64,000 nucleotides of DNA from Chaetoderma sp. LZ-2023a (Eukaryota > Mollusca > Caudofoveata > Chaetodermatida > Chaetodermatidae). The notes under the pieces were generated by a model, which made no database searches, had not been told where the DNA came from, and was given only the letters and a program-made list of their open reading frames with translations. Where the stretch lies: the NCBI GenBank assembly GCA_034401795.1, contig CM067373.1:36243443-36307442 (forward strand), read 5' to 3'. The position numbers and the translations under genes are program-made. Positions 47,976-58,269 of the stretch are shown one piece after another; the stretch's first letter is position 1; every line of letters starts with the position of its first letter.

Positions 47976-48785
47976 TCAATCTATGTTGTAGGCCCTATGT
48001 TGGCATTGGAATGTTGTTGGCCCCAAAGATGAAATAACCGTATCTGCGCTGCTTTTGTGCTGGTCATTTTCTTAAGCAAGTTAAGAAGCAGTTTCATTTT
48101 ATTTTTGCCGCTTCAAGAATAACACCCACAAACTGGTAATAATGGTCTGGTTATAATGGTCATTACTAGCGAGATGATATTCTGACATTCAATGAACTAT
48201 AGGGGTGTCTTCTTTCACTCTCCAGTCTCCCCGCATAGATATTAGAGAGATAGTTCCGCGTGAGACAGATATAACCTATTTAGTGTTTGTTTTGACACAT
48301 GGATAGGTGAGTTTATGAGATGATGCGCGAACGAGCGCGAGAGGCGTGTACGCATAGCTTACCTGGTAATTAAGTTATTCGTGATGTATGCTATACCGTA
48401 ACGTGCCATGTCTCAGCACGGTGATGTACACTTGTTCAGTTGCATACCTCTGTCGGCTTGTAAATCATGCAAGCTATATGCTTTGAACATGTTGATGGGG
48501 GCGTGCACAGATAGCCGTGAAACACTCGACATGGGTGGTCATTGAGTTGTCAATCATTGCACCCGTGAATAAACATGCCTCTCAGCACATTCTAGTGCTT
48601 AAGTTCATTTTCAGTTGGAGCAGTTACACGGATATCTGGATAGATTACACTAAGCGAAATCAAAAAGGTAGAATATTTAAGTTAAAGAAATATTTTTTTC
48701 TAAAAAGTGTCGAAGCAAATCTGTCCTAGCTGGTCAGGTGTGGAAGATTAAAAAGCGGTTACTAAGGATACGCGATCGCTTAAAT
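47976..48785. other. Intergenic, no gene supported
   Basis: Apparently unique sequence with a CGCGAACGAGCGCGAG patch near 48327. No exon or RNA gene can be supported. Confidence 0.45.
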
Positions 48786-49012
48786 AACCCTTTGACACTC
48801 ACGCTGGTCTTGAAAACTCTACATTTACGGACCAAGAGATTATTTGTAAAATTTTATCACTGTAATGACTGGCTCAATAACCGAATCAGTCATTCCAGTT
48901 ATAAATATACCAGTGATAAATATTCAAAAATAATTTCTTTGTCTCCAAAGGAACATTTTCTATAAAAAAAAATTGAAATTTGCTTGAAGAAATTTGTATT
49001 TCAAAACCTTAA
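48786..49012. repeat. MITE-D copy, eroded
   Basis: It starts TAACCCTTTGACACTCACGC. The palindrome ATCACTGTAATGACTGGCTC faces CAGTCATTCCAGT with mismatches, and a second ACCAGTGATAAATATTC follows, suggesting a partial duplication of the right arm. Confidence 0.7.
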
Positions 49013-49149
49013 TCCGCTGAGTGGCGCTGACTACCGTGTAGGTAATTCAACACCGTTTCAGTTCTCTTTATACTCTCGTACCAAATTATATTGGCATATG
49101 AAGTGTACGAAAATTATTATATTAGAAGACTAGAATATATTGACTACAA

Positions 49150-49192
49150 TCAAAATAATTTCAAAATATTCAACACAATCCTTATTCAACTT
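49150..49192. repeat. Right half of a family-1 hairpin
   Basis: AATCAAAATAATTTCAAAAT, then ATTCAACACAATCCTTATT, matches the right arm and adjoining tail of the recurrent hairpin. No left arm is visible. Confidence 0.5.
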
Positions 49193-49302
49193 TAAAAAAT
49201 TTTCACAGCTTCGTATTTCAGATGTAACTGATTAGGGTCCCTAGTCATTTGTTGCAGGTTTCAGTGGCGTGTTTTCAGTGGCGTATGAATACATTTTCTG
49301 TG

Positions 49303-49535
49303 TGAACCCGTTAATTCTCATATCAGCCAAAAACGGCTTCTGCAGTGGTCTTGAGAAATATCCATTTGCAGATCAAGAGACGACTATTTTTGAAAATTTA
49401 CAACTGGAATGACTGGCTCGATAACCGAGCCAGTCATTCTAATGGTCAATTATCAAAAAAACATTCTTCTCTGCAAATGGACATTTTCTGAGAAGATTAG
49501 AATTTTCTTGAAAAAATTTAAGGGTTAAATGGTTA
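49303..49535. repeat. MITE-D copy upstream of the omega-loop gene
   Basis: GAACCCGTTAATTCTCATAT to AAGGGTTAAATGGTTAACC. The core ACTGGAATGACTGGCTCGAT faces CGAGCCAGTCATTCTAATGG. Confidence 0.82.
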
Positions 49536-49574
49536 ACCATTTGAACCCTGAATTCCCAGATTCTCAATATAACT

Positions 49575-49873
49575 ATACACACAAGCTGTTTAATATTTTA
49601 AAGTAATTTGACAGTAACAGCTCCCAGTCAAATTAGTTCCAAAATGCCCAACAGAATAGTGATTAAATTGATTCAGGGCGTTAATGTTTTTGTGAATTCA
49701 GAAGAAATCGCTCAAAAAGTAAGCCATACCGGCACGCACCTGTAGCTCAGAAATAACGTTGCATATTTCTAAAATAAAATAAAACGTACTGTTGATTACT
49801 TGAACATAATTGGATTGGAAGACATTGGGCAGCAATGGCGTCCAATTCAATTGTATTCAAAATAGTGAACAGA
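49575..49873. repeat. Two hairpin-family copies directly upstream of the gene
   Basis: The first (about 49587-49662) has lost most of its inner left stem. The second (about 49788-49873) pairs TTGGATTGGAAGACATTGGG-type left bases with CAATGGCGTCCAATTCAATT on the right, a stem sequence not shared with other copies. The second ends 120 bases before the proposed start codon. Confidence 0.65.
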
Positions 49874-49948
49874 AGAGTTCTTAGGGCGTGTATAAATTTG
49901 TTCTTAACATGTGTCTGTTTTTTAATTTTAACTTATTTACGTACTGCG

Positions 49949-49957
49949 CTGTGCAGA
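49949..49957 (+). promoter_or_regulatory. Possible splice acceptor before the omega-loop exon
   Basis: CTGTGCAG|AGG, preceded by a T-rich stretch (CTGTTTTTTAATTTTAAC). It would place 36 non-coding bases before the preferred ATG, or join an upstream exon in frame. Confidence 0.3.
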
Positions 49958-49992
49958 GGAATATTCAGACGAATGCGACTGTGTGTGCGACA

Positions 49993-50871
49993 ATGTGTGA
50001 ACGTGAAACAGAACAGAGCGTTAGTCCGACAGAAACTAACGAGCAACAAACAGGTGACACCACTACGTCACCAATTAGTGTCAACTCTGACAGTGACATA
50101 CGCGAAAGATTTCCATATTCTAATCTCGTGACAGACTTGTCTTCGCGCGTGCCATTGCGCATGAGACAATTACCCGCGTCATTCTGGCAGGAACCACACT
50201 ACCAGCAACCGTACAAACAGATGAACTCACTTATTTATGTCCGTCCGTTAGATTCACCGTCTTGGCATACCGACATTGTACCATTCATCGCAGACATACA
50301 CCCGCCGGATACAAATATTACTGCGCGGACATCCTACACTGATGATATAGCTATTGATAAGTCTAAGGAACCTACACTTTCATTGCATCGTAGGTACGAA
50401 GAACTTCGCACTCGAATGGCCACAATGGATTATCTGTTCTACGTGCACAGTGTCAGTGCCAGCCAGTCAGCGCCATCAACATCAGCCTCGTCATTATATT
50501 CTAATCTGTCGCCGTCACCACTGTCAACATCAGGATGCACAATACCGCCAGTAAGCGCTTATTGGGATTTGCCGCATCACAGCTCGCATACATGCCTGGG
50601 ATGTAACGCCATGCCCGTTTCACACTTGCGCATCCCATCCAGGAACACGTCAACGATGTCCCATGGATGTAGCTCCACACGCGCTCCACAAATGCCCGAG
50701 GGGTGGAGCATGTCTCCGTCCTTACCCTCCCTTTATCCATACTATTCACAGCAGTTACGCCATTTATCTAATAGTAGGCGCCATCAATCGTCATCATTGT
50801 CATCGTCGTCTACATCGCGACTGAAACATCTGTCATATCTATCACCACGCTATCATCCGTTTCGCGTGTGA
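49993..50871 (+). CDS. Serine-rich protein with YAP/FAM181-type TEAD-binding omega-loop motif
   Basis: The open frame runs 292 codons from the ATG at 49993, or 327 from an earlier ATG at 49888. I prefer the later one because the extra residues are hydrophobic and AT-rich and are followed by CTGTGCAG (ending 49956), which looks like a splice acceptor. This may therefore be a last exon. Residues 52-68 of the shorter form read RVPLRMRQLPASFWQEP. From memory, the omega-loop of YAP is VPMRLRKLPDSFFKPPE and vertebrate FAM181A has VPMRKRQLPASFWEEP. In those proteins the loop binds TEAD transcription factors. After the motif come a tyrosine/proline-rich stretch, LHRRYEELRTRMATMDYLF and a long Ser/Pro/His-rich tail, probably disordered. 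The FAM181 N-terminal block (ALDKSAPCRRSVDHRK) is not seen and may be in an upstream exon or absent. There is no WW domain, so it is not YAP itself. Third-position GC and CpG use are higher than in surrounding DNA. A nuclear role with TEAD is inferred. Confidence 0.72.
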   Translation: MCERETEQSVSPTETNEQQTGDTTTSPISVNSDSDIRERFPYSNLVTDLSSRVPLRMRQLPASFWQEPHYQQPYKQMNSLIYVRPLDSPSWHTDIVPFIADIHPPDTNITARTSYTDDIAIDKSKEPTLSLHRRYEELRTRMATMDYLFYVHSVSASQSAPSTSASSLYSNLSPSPLSTSGCTIPPVSAYWDLPHHSSHTCLGCNAMPVSHLRIPSRNTSTMSHGCSSTRAPQMPEGWSMSPSLPSLYPYYSQQLRHLSNSRRHQSSSLSSSSTSRLKHLSYLSPRYHPFRV

Positions 50872-50892
50872 ACACTGATCATGTGTTCTTGT

Positions 50893-51084
50893 CTTAACCC
50901 TTTCACAGACAAATCCCTGAAAAGTTTATTCTGTTGAATATATTGAAAGTAATTTGCCCGGAAGCCGTTGATGCCGAAGGCAGCAACGGCTTCCAATCAA
51001 AATGATTTCAAAATATTCAAGGGTTTTTCTGTCTGGTTGCTTTCAAAGATTAGACAAGGGGAGTTCATCGGTGAAAGGATTAAA
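50893..51084. mobile_element. MITE-C copy downstream of the gene
   Basis: Inverted ends TTAACCCTTTCACAGACAAA and TTCATCGGTGAAAGGATTAA, about 190 bp. The hairpin (about 50933-51022) has the stem CCGGAAGCCGTTGATGCC facing GGCAGCAACGGCTTCC, around a GAA loop. It begins about 20 bases after the stop codon, so it may lie in the gene's 3' UTR. Confidence 0.8.
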
Positions 51085-51111
51085 ACCGAATTCATTTAAA
51101 TCAGTGATGAA

Positions 51112-51625
51112 GAATAGAGGATCCATATCTAGCTAAGCGCCGCCCATTTCTAGTAATGCTCCGCCCATTTATATCTATGACCCGCCCATTTCTAGCCAAG
51201 CTCCGCCCATTTCTAGCTATGCTCCACTCATTTCTAGCTATGTTCCGCCCATTTCTAGCTATGCTCCGCCCATTTCCAGCTAAGCGTGACAGAATCTCCG
51301 CCTACTTTTACCCGTGTTAGAATCGATTTGAACCTGTGAAACCTGAATTTTCAGTATCGAATTTCCAGGGTAACTATACAGGTAAGCTGTTGCATATTTT
51401 GAAACCAATTTCACTGTATGGCAGCAACAACTCCCAGTTAAATTAGTTTCAAAATATTCAATAGAATGTTTTTTTAATTCGTCAAAGACAAGGTCATACA
51501 CTTTTCTGATGGACTTTTCCATTTTCATAACGGAGCTACGTCAATTTGGTTGTGGCGTTAGCTAACACGTGATGTATTCGATTATGACGTCAGCTACTTG
51601 AGTGACAGGTATGATCCATCTTTTG
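51112..51625 (+). repeat. Type-E hairpin repeat with expanded GC-box block
   Basis: About eight copies of a 21-bp unit like GCTCCGCCCATTTCTAGCTA (51120-51290), then the hairpin (about 51385-51465) and the tail GATTATGACGTCAGCTACTT. Other copies in the window have only one or two of the 21-bp units. Confidence 0.75.
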
Positions 51626-51715
51626 AATTCGTGCTGTCACGTGTCGGGGAACGCGTTTTGAATAGATCTCTGAACTCCCAGAAACTCAAGACAACAACAA
51701 TACAGGTAGGCCCAA

Positions 51716-51805
51716 GATGTTGAATATTTTGAAGCTAATTTGACAAGAACTGGCTGTTGCCTTCAACAGCTCCCCGTCTAAATATCTTTTAAATATTCAA
51801 CAGGA
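51716..51805. repeat. Hairpin-family copy
   Basis: Outer arms GTTGAATATTTTGAAGCTAA and TTTTAAATATTCAAC. Inner bases GCTGTTGCC/CAACAGCTCC. Confidence 0.65.
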
Positions 51806-51950
51806 TATTTATTAGATTGTACATAAGTTATTGAATTTGGCATTTCACGTTAAGAGTTCATTTAGATTTTAATAAATATTCTGGAAAATATGCGGAAACT
51901 TATTTGAATCTAATATGTTGATACGAATTGTAGCAACTGTTCATACCCAA

Positions 51951-52064
51951 ACAGGCGAGAGAATATCTTATGGAACCAAACACGCGAGAGAATATCTTGT
52001 GGAACCAAACAGGCAAGAGACTATCTTGTGGAACCAAACACGCGAGAGAATATCTTGTGGAACG
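51951..52064. repeat. 29-bp tandem repeat, 4 copies
   Basis: The unit is ACACGCGAGAGAATATCTTG plus TGGAACCAA. ACAGGCGAG and ACACGCGAG units alternate. Confidence 0.9.
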
Positions 52065-52307
52065 ATATAATATATCTTGCGGACCATTCTAAAAACACGC
52101 ACCATTTAATCAAATGTATTATAAGGTAGTTAACTTATTCTTTAATGATCATGTATAGCACTCGTATAAACGAGGGTTTGGAAATCTAGTTTATCATTAC
52201 TTGTTATTTATAATGTTAAAATTATCATAATCCAGACGCAGCTGGATAAACTTTGGACACGTTCATGTGTCTGGACATAGCTTGGCATCTTGGATTATTT
52301 TTGTTCC

Positions 52308-52419
52308 GAATAACTGAGCCACGGTATCACCTGGCCGGTATTCGGAATTTTCGGCCATATATATATATGGCCGAAAATTCCGAATACCCCGGCCAGGTGA
52401 TACCGTGGCTCAGTTATTC
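52308..52419. repeat. 112-bp near-perfect palindrome with AT centre
   Basis: The left arm GAATAACTGAGCCACGGTAT, then CACCTGGCCGGTATTCGG, faces the right arm CCGAATACCCCGGCCAGGTG, then ATACCGTGGCTCAGTTATTC. The only break is a two-G bulge. The centre is ATATATATATAT inside GGCC...GGCC. Confidence 0.92.
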
Positions 52420-52422
52420 AGG

Positions 52423-52570
<148 letters not shown>

Positions 52571-52617
52571 GGAAGCAGCTAGATGTAACAGCATAATTAT
52601 GCAATCCATACAGTCTA

Positions 52618-54301
52618 CACTGCTGGGCCAAAAAAAATGAGGCAAACATGATTTATCATATTTTTTATGATTACTCTTTCATGTTAATAAATACAGGTGA
52701 AATAAGTTACAATTTTACATAATATTGTATGCATTGTCTGTGTGCAGGGTACCTTTTAGTATGGGATAGCCTTTCCCTTATTTTTTTGGTTTCAAAACTC
52801 ACCCATTTGGGCAAGCTGCCTGAAAGCTTTTTGCATTGTGCTGCGTCAATGCTGTTCCATTCATGTCTGACTGCTTTCCACTGCTGAGTGAGCTAATTTG
52901 CATATCAAAAGCCATCTACTGAATGGATTCTTGTTCTATATTAGACCTACATGCATACACAAAAGACAAATAGTGCGTCTCTGTGTTCAGGATTTAAAGT
53001 GAATTAACTAACCAAATTAGCAAGCTAGTTGAGTTACGCTGACCGAGGAGGCAAGACATTAGCCATTTCTGTAATCTCTGTGTATTATCAAACTGTGCCT
53101 GAAGAGTGAAGTTGTTATTTTTTATTCAAAATGTCTTCAAAAAAGGCTAAATTCCATGTACCTGTTGAAGTCAAAAGCCGGATCCCAGGTCTTCGTCAAG
53201 CTGGAAAGTCATATCCTGAGATTAAGAAAATTCTAGTCTGAGGATATTCAGATTCCACTGTCTACAATACAGAGAATTGGCCACACATTTCAAGTGACAG
53301 GTTCTGTTGGCTGGAAAGCAGGTTCTGGACGAGCTAAAGTGACATGTCGTGATGAAAGAAGGCTGAAAATGACTGTTCTGAAGAATCGTAAGAACACTCT
53401 CACCAAATTAGCAGAAGAATTCAGAAATTCACAAAATAAAGAACAATTTCAAGGAGGCTCAAAGAAGCTGGTTTTTCATCAAAGCGGTATGCTAAGAAAC
53501 CATTGCTGTCCACAAAGAACGTTGCAGACAGACTCAGATTTTTGGCACTATCGTGACCATGATTCTCAGTGGTTTGAGCGTGTTCTCTGGAGTGATGAGT
53601 CAAGTTTTGAGCTGTGTACAGATGTTCCAGAGCGCTGTCTTGGTAGGTCAGGTGAAAAATATAACCCATAATGCCTCTCCACCACTGTGAAACATGGAGG
53701 CGGTGGAATTATGGTATGGGGTGTGTTTTCTGCATCTGGTGTTGGCGAGCTTGTGCAATGTGAAAAGTCCATTAATGCAAAGGAGTATCAAAACATATTA
53801 GAAAACGGGTTGCTTCCAAGCCTGAACAAGTTGTGTGGTGGAAATAAGACAAAAAGCTATTTTTCAACAAGATAATGCCCCGGCACACACAGCAAAAACA
53901 ACAAAGTCATGGTTTGAGCGGCATTCTCTGTCGGTGATGTTTTGGCTTGGACAGTCACCAGAGCTTAACCCCATAGAGAATATATGGGCGCATATCAAGG
54001 TCAAACTGGTTGGCAGAAATTTTGGGAGCACTGACCAGTTGTGGGAAGCAGTCAGACATGAATAAAACAGCATTGATGCAGCACACTGTAAAAGGCTTTC
54101 AGACAGCTTGCTCAAACGGCTGAGATTTCTGAAGAAAAACAAGGGAAAAGCTATCCCATACTAAAAGGTACCCTGCACACAGACAATGCATACGATAGAA
54201 TGTAAAATTGTCACTTATTTCACCTGTATTTATTAACATGAAAGATTAATCATAAAACATATGATAAATCATGTTTTCCTCATTTTATTTGCCCAGCAGT
54301 G
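52618..54301 (+). mobile_element. Tc1-type transposon with about 160-bp inverted repeats, dead
   Basis: The left end CACTGCTGGGCCAAAAAAAA and right end ATTTGCCCAGCAGTG are flanked by TA (52616-52617 and 54302-54303). The inverted repeats extend inward to about 52780 and about 54142 with a few mismatches. The right repeat overlaps the last codons of the transposase. Confidence 0.93.
53131..54164 (+). pseudogene. Tc1-type DD34E transposase remnant
   Basis: Starts MSSKKAKFHVPVEVKSRI with a helix-turn-helix (AGKSYPEIKKIL), interrupted by a TGA in the next codons (about 53239). Then, after a frame change near 53260-53290, SGRAKVTCRDERRLKMTV follows. Catalytic blocks are LWSDESSFE (about 53587), KHGGGGIMVWGVFS (about 53690), QQDNAPAHTA (about 53868) and SPELNPIENIW (about 53958), with 34 residues between the last D and E. 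Other lesions: a deletion in the middle of the N-terminal half, stops near 53670 and 54063 and a frame change near 53850. The final codons KGKAIPY* lie inside the right inverted repeat. Confidence 0.9.
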
Positions 54302-54303
54302 TA

Positions 54304-54959
54304 TTTCTTGCACGACCGTATAATAAATAAATAAATAAATAAATAAATGCTGTCACTAATTGATCCAACGCGCTTATTTGAGTTTCCATTATCAACATAG
54401 GCTTACATCAAGCTATTGGAGGGAGGGATCGAAGGAAGGAGGGAGGGGAGCACCACTTTGGGACTTGTGGTTCAAAGCACATTTTGCATACAGCAGCATT
54501 ACATGTGACTAATATGAATGATATGCAAATTGCCCACTCATAGAATGCAACTCTAACCAGAGAAAGTCAGCCGAAGGCTGAAATACAAAACCCTACGCCC
54601 CCCCCCGCCCCCCTACATGAGCACAGAGTAAAAGTGAATGCAAATCAGTCATGTATGACTGATGCAAAAGCTTTTAATGCTGTCAAGTTTCATCCAATTT
54701 TCTCTCAAACTGCAGCAGGAATTCAGTGACAAGATTTTCGGGGATGGACGTGCGCATGAAACGACCATAATAATTATAATTGGTTTGTTAAGCACTAGAT
54801 ATAACACAATGAGTGGTCTATATAGATAGGAGATACCATCATTATATACCATTAGAGGTGGATTGCATTTCAATCAGCGCAATCAAGATTCTGAATCAAG
54901 ATACAGAACGGCAGGAAGGAGACACCGACTATGCTTACCATAGGTATGACTACTTATTT
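54304..54959. other. Intergenic with (AAAT)n
   Basis: Holds a TAAA tetranucleotide run at 54321-54348, a GGAGGG-rich patch at 54418-54450 and a C-rich patch at 54597-54612. No gene is supported. Confidence 0.5.
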
Positions 54960-55153
54960 CTTAACCCCTTCACCAATGAACTTCCATATCTCATTTTCAA
55001 CACTATCACACAGGAAGTCTTGAATATGTTGAAATTAATTTAACTGGAAGAGATTGTTGCTTTCAGTCAAATTAATTTCAAAATATTCAACAGAATAAGT
55101 TCTATATCATAAGGAATATAATTTTTCAGGGATATGTCTGTGAAATGGTTAAG
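54960..55153. mobile_element. MITE-C copy
   Basis: Ends TTAACCCCTTCACCAATGAA and TCTGTGAAATGGTTAAG are inverted. The hairpin at about 55018-55095 is shortened, with loop TGCTTTCAG. A half-hairpin follows at 55155-55213. Confidence 0.75.
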
Positions 55154-55468
55154 TTTATGTTGACTGGGAGCTGTTGGTTACAGTCAAAGTAGCTTCAAAA
55201 TATCCAACAGCTTTATTGTATAGCTGTCTTGAAATCGAGATACTGAAATTTCAAGTATTAAGAATTTGATAACTCCTAAGCAAAACCCCCGCAGGATACT
55301 ATGTAGGCAATGCTAGCTGTGGGTCACATATTAATGGCAATAATGGATGACAAAACGAAGCTGTAAAGTAATAGAATATTCATAAATTGTTTTTATATTA
55401 AACTTTAGCACATAAAATATTACATTTTACAAATAACAAGTATAACTAACAATAAAGCATTGAACTAA

Positions 55469-56975
55469 ATGTCTGGCTTGTCCTGCTCATTGTCATCTGT
55501 CCTGCTTATTGTCATTTGTCCTTGTCCTGCTCATTGTCACATGTCCTGCTCATTGTCATCTGTCCTGCTCATTGTCATCTGTCCTGCTTATTGTCATTTG
55601 TCCTTGTCCTGTTCATTGTCACATGTCCTGCTCATTGTCATCTGTCCTGATCATTGTCATCTGTCCTTCACATTGTCATCTGCCCTTCACATCTGTCCTG
55701 TACATTGTCACCTGTCCTGTTCATTGTCACATGTCCTGTTCATTGTCGTCTGTCCTTCACATTGTCACCTTTTCTGTTCATTGTCACCTGTCCTGCTCAT
55801 TGTCACCTGTCCTGCTAATTGTCACCTGTCCTGCTCATTGTCATCTGTCCTGCTCATTGTCATTTGTCCTTGTCCTGTTCATTGTCACATGTCCTGCTTA
55901 TTGTCATCTGTCCTGATCATTGTCATCTGTCCTGCTCATTGTCATTTGTCCTGCTCATTGTCATTTGTCCTTGTCCTGCTCATTGTCACATGTCCTGCTC
56001 ATTGTCATCTGTCCTGCTCATTGTCACATGTCCTGCTCATTGTCACATGTCCTGCTCATTGTCATCTGTCCTTCACATTGTCATCTGTCCTTCACATTGT
56101 CATCTGCCCTTCACATCTGTCCTGTACATTGTCACCTGTCCTGTTCATTGTCACCTGTCCTGCTTATTGTCATCTGTCATTCACATTGTCACCTTTTCTG
56201 TTCATTGTCACCTGTCCTGCTCATTGTCACCTGTCCTTCACATTGTCACTTGTCCTGCTCCTTGTCACCTGCCCTGCTCCTTGTCACATGTCCGGCTCAT
56301 TGTCACCTGTCCTGCTCATTGTCATCTGTCCTGCTCATTGTCATCTGTTCATCTCATTGTCATGTATCCTGCTCATTGTCATCTGTCCTTCACATGGATC
56401 TGTCCGTCACATTGCCACATACCCCGCTCGTTGCCACATGCCCTGCCCATTGTCACCTGTCCTGTTCATTGTCATCTGTCCTGATCATTATCTGTTCTGT
56501 TCATTGGCCCCTGTCCTGCTCATTGTCACCTGTCCTTCACATTGCCACATGCCCTGCTCGTTGCCACTTGCCCTGCTCGTTGCCACTTGCCCTGCTCATT
56601 GTCACATGTCCTGCTCATCTACAACTGTCCTGAGCATTGTCATCTGTCCTCCTCATTGTCATCTGTCCTCATTGTCACATGCCCTCCACATTGTTATCTG
56701 CCCTCCACATGGTCATCTGTCCTCCACATCGTCATCTGTCCTCCACATTGTCAACTGTCCTCTACATTGTCATCTGTCCTCTACATTGTCATCTGTGTCA
56801 TATGTCCTCCACATTGTCATCTGTCTGTTGTCCACATTGCCACCTGTCCTCCACATTGTGATCTGTCCTCCACATTGTGATCTGTCCTCCACATGGTCAT
56901 CTGTCCTCCACATGGTCATCTGGCCTCCACATTGTCATCTGTTACATTCACTGTCACCTGTCCTGTCACTATATA
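55469..56975 (+). repeat. 19-bp minisatellite, about 80 units
   Basis: The unit is GTCCTGCTCATTGTCATCT with variants (TTCACATTG, CCTCCACATTG) that cluster from left to right. All three plus-strand frames stay open over long stretches, giving up to 511 codons of SCSLSSVLLIVICP-like peptide with a 19-residue period. This follows from the repeat and is not evidence of a protein. Confidence 0.95.
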
Positions 56976-57235
56976 AACATAAATTTTTACAAGCTAAGTT
57001 GTAATATGATAACCAATCATGAAACAGAATATCAGATGCGGAGACGGAGACGGTGTCAGAAAAGTGATACCTATATCTGCCATTTTGCTTTGCAGATGCG
57101 ACAAAAATCTTATTAAAAATAAAAATATATTATTAATGTATATTTGATATCCATGCGACAAGGGAGTGATAGGCAGTACATAATTTGTTACATTATTAAC
57201 ATATGTAAGTATCATGATATACACTCACATTTATC

Positions 57236-57430
57236 CTTTAACCCTCATATTTGTTTTAATTTTCACATAGAAACTGTCCATATGCTGACCAAGATTATTT
57301 TTGAAAATTGACCTGTGGAATGACTGGCATGCTTATGGAACCGTAATTCCAGCCGTAAATTTGCAGCCCTCTCTTGGTCTGCCAATGGACATTTCTGAAG
57401 AGCACTGCAGCTTGAGAGTTAAAGGATTAA
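57236..57430. repeat. MITE-D copy, eroded
   Basis: TTTAACCCTCATATTTGTTT to GAGAGTTAAAGGATTAA. The palindrome is weakened: GTGGAATGACTGGCATGC against GTAATTCCAG. Confidence 0.7.
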
Positions 57431-57465
57431 GAGAATAATATTTTAACAGTTTGTAATAACATTGC

Positions 57466-58158
57466 TACAGTACCAGTAGTTAGTGAGATCTCAAACATGA
57501 TATGAGCACTAACATGTAGCAGTAGCTAGTGAGATCTCAAACATGATATGAGCACTAACATGTACCAGTAGCTAGTGAGATCTCAAACATGATATGAGCA
57601 CTAACATGTAGCAATAGCTAGTGAGATCTCAAACATGATATGAACACTAACATGTAGCAGTAGTTAGTGAGATCTCAAACATGATATGAGCACTAACATG
57701 TAGCAGTAGCTAGTGAGATCTCAAACATGATATGAACACTAACATGTAGCAGTAGTTAGTGAGATCTCAAACATGATATGAGCACTAACATGTACCAGTA
57801 GCTAGTGAGATCTCAAACATGATATGAGCACTAACATGTACCAGTAGTTAGTGAGATCTCAAACATGATATGAGCACTAACATGTAGCAGTAGCTAGTGA
57901 GATCTCAAACATGATATGAGCACTAACATGTACCAGTAGTTAGTGAGATCTCAAACATGATATAAGCACTAACATGTAGCAATAGCTAGTGAGATCTCAA
58001 ACATGATATGAGCACTAACATGTACCAGTAGTTAGTGAGATCTCAAACATGATATAAGCACTAACATGTACCAGTAGTTAGTGAGATCTCAAACATGATA
58101 TAAGCACTAACATGTAGCAGTAGCTAGTGAGATCTCAAACATGATATGAGCACTAACA
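57466..58158 (+). repeat. 46-bp tandem repeat, about 15 copies
   Basis: The unit is GTGAGATCTCAAACATGATA plus TGAGCACTAACATGTA(G/C)CAGTAG(C/T)TA. Three sites (TAG/TAC, GCTA/GTTA, ATGAG/ATAAG) vary in blocks between units. Confidence 0.96.
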
Positions 58159-58269
58159 GGAGCAAGAACTATCAATAACAAGACTGTACAGCTTAAACAC
58201 AAACATTTAACATAAGAGGCTGGGCAATAGATGTTACTAATGTTCTCAAAGGGGAACATAAATGAAGAA

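Noticed and set aside
49888-49992. Signal-peptide-like start MYKFVLNMCLFFNFNLF for the omega-loop protein
   Set aside because: The stretch is AT-rich, differs in composition from the rest of the frame and precedes a likely splice acceptor. A secreted TEAD-binding protein makes little sense.
53294-53671. A separate 125-codon gene
   Set aside because: It is the middle of the dead Tc1 transposase bounded by long inverted repeats.
55469-57004. 511-codon open frame of hydrophobic, cysteine-rich peptide
   Set aside because: It is generated by a 19-bp tandem repeat, equivalent peptides appear in the other plus-strand frames, and there is no non-repetitive domain.
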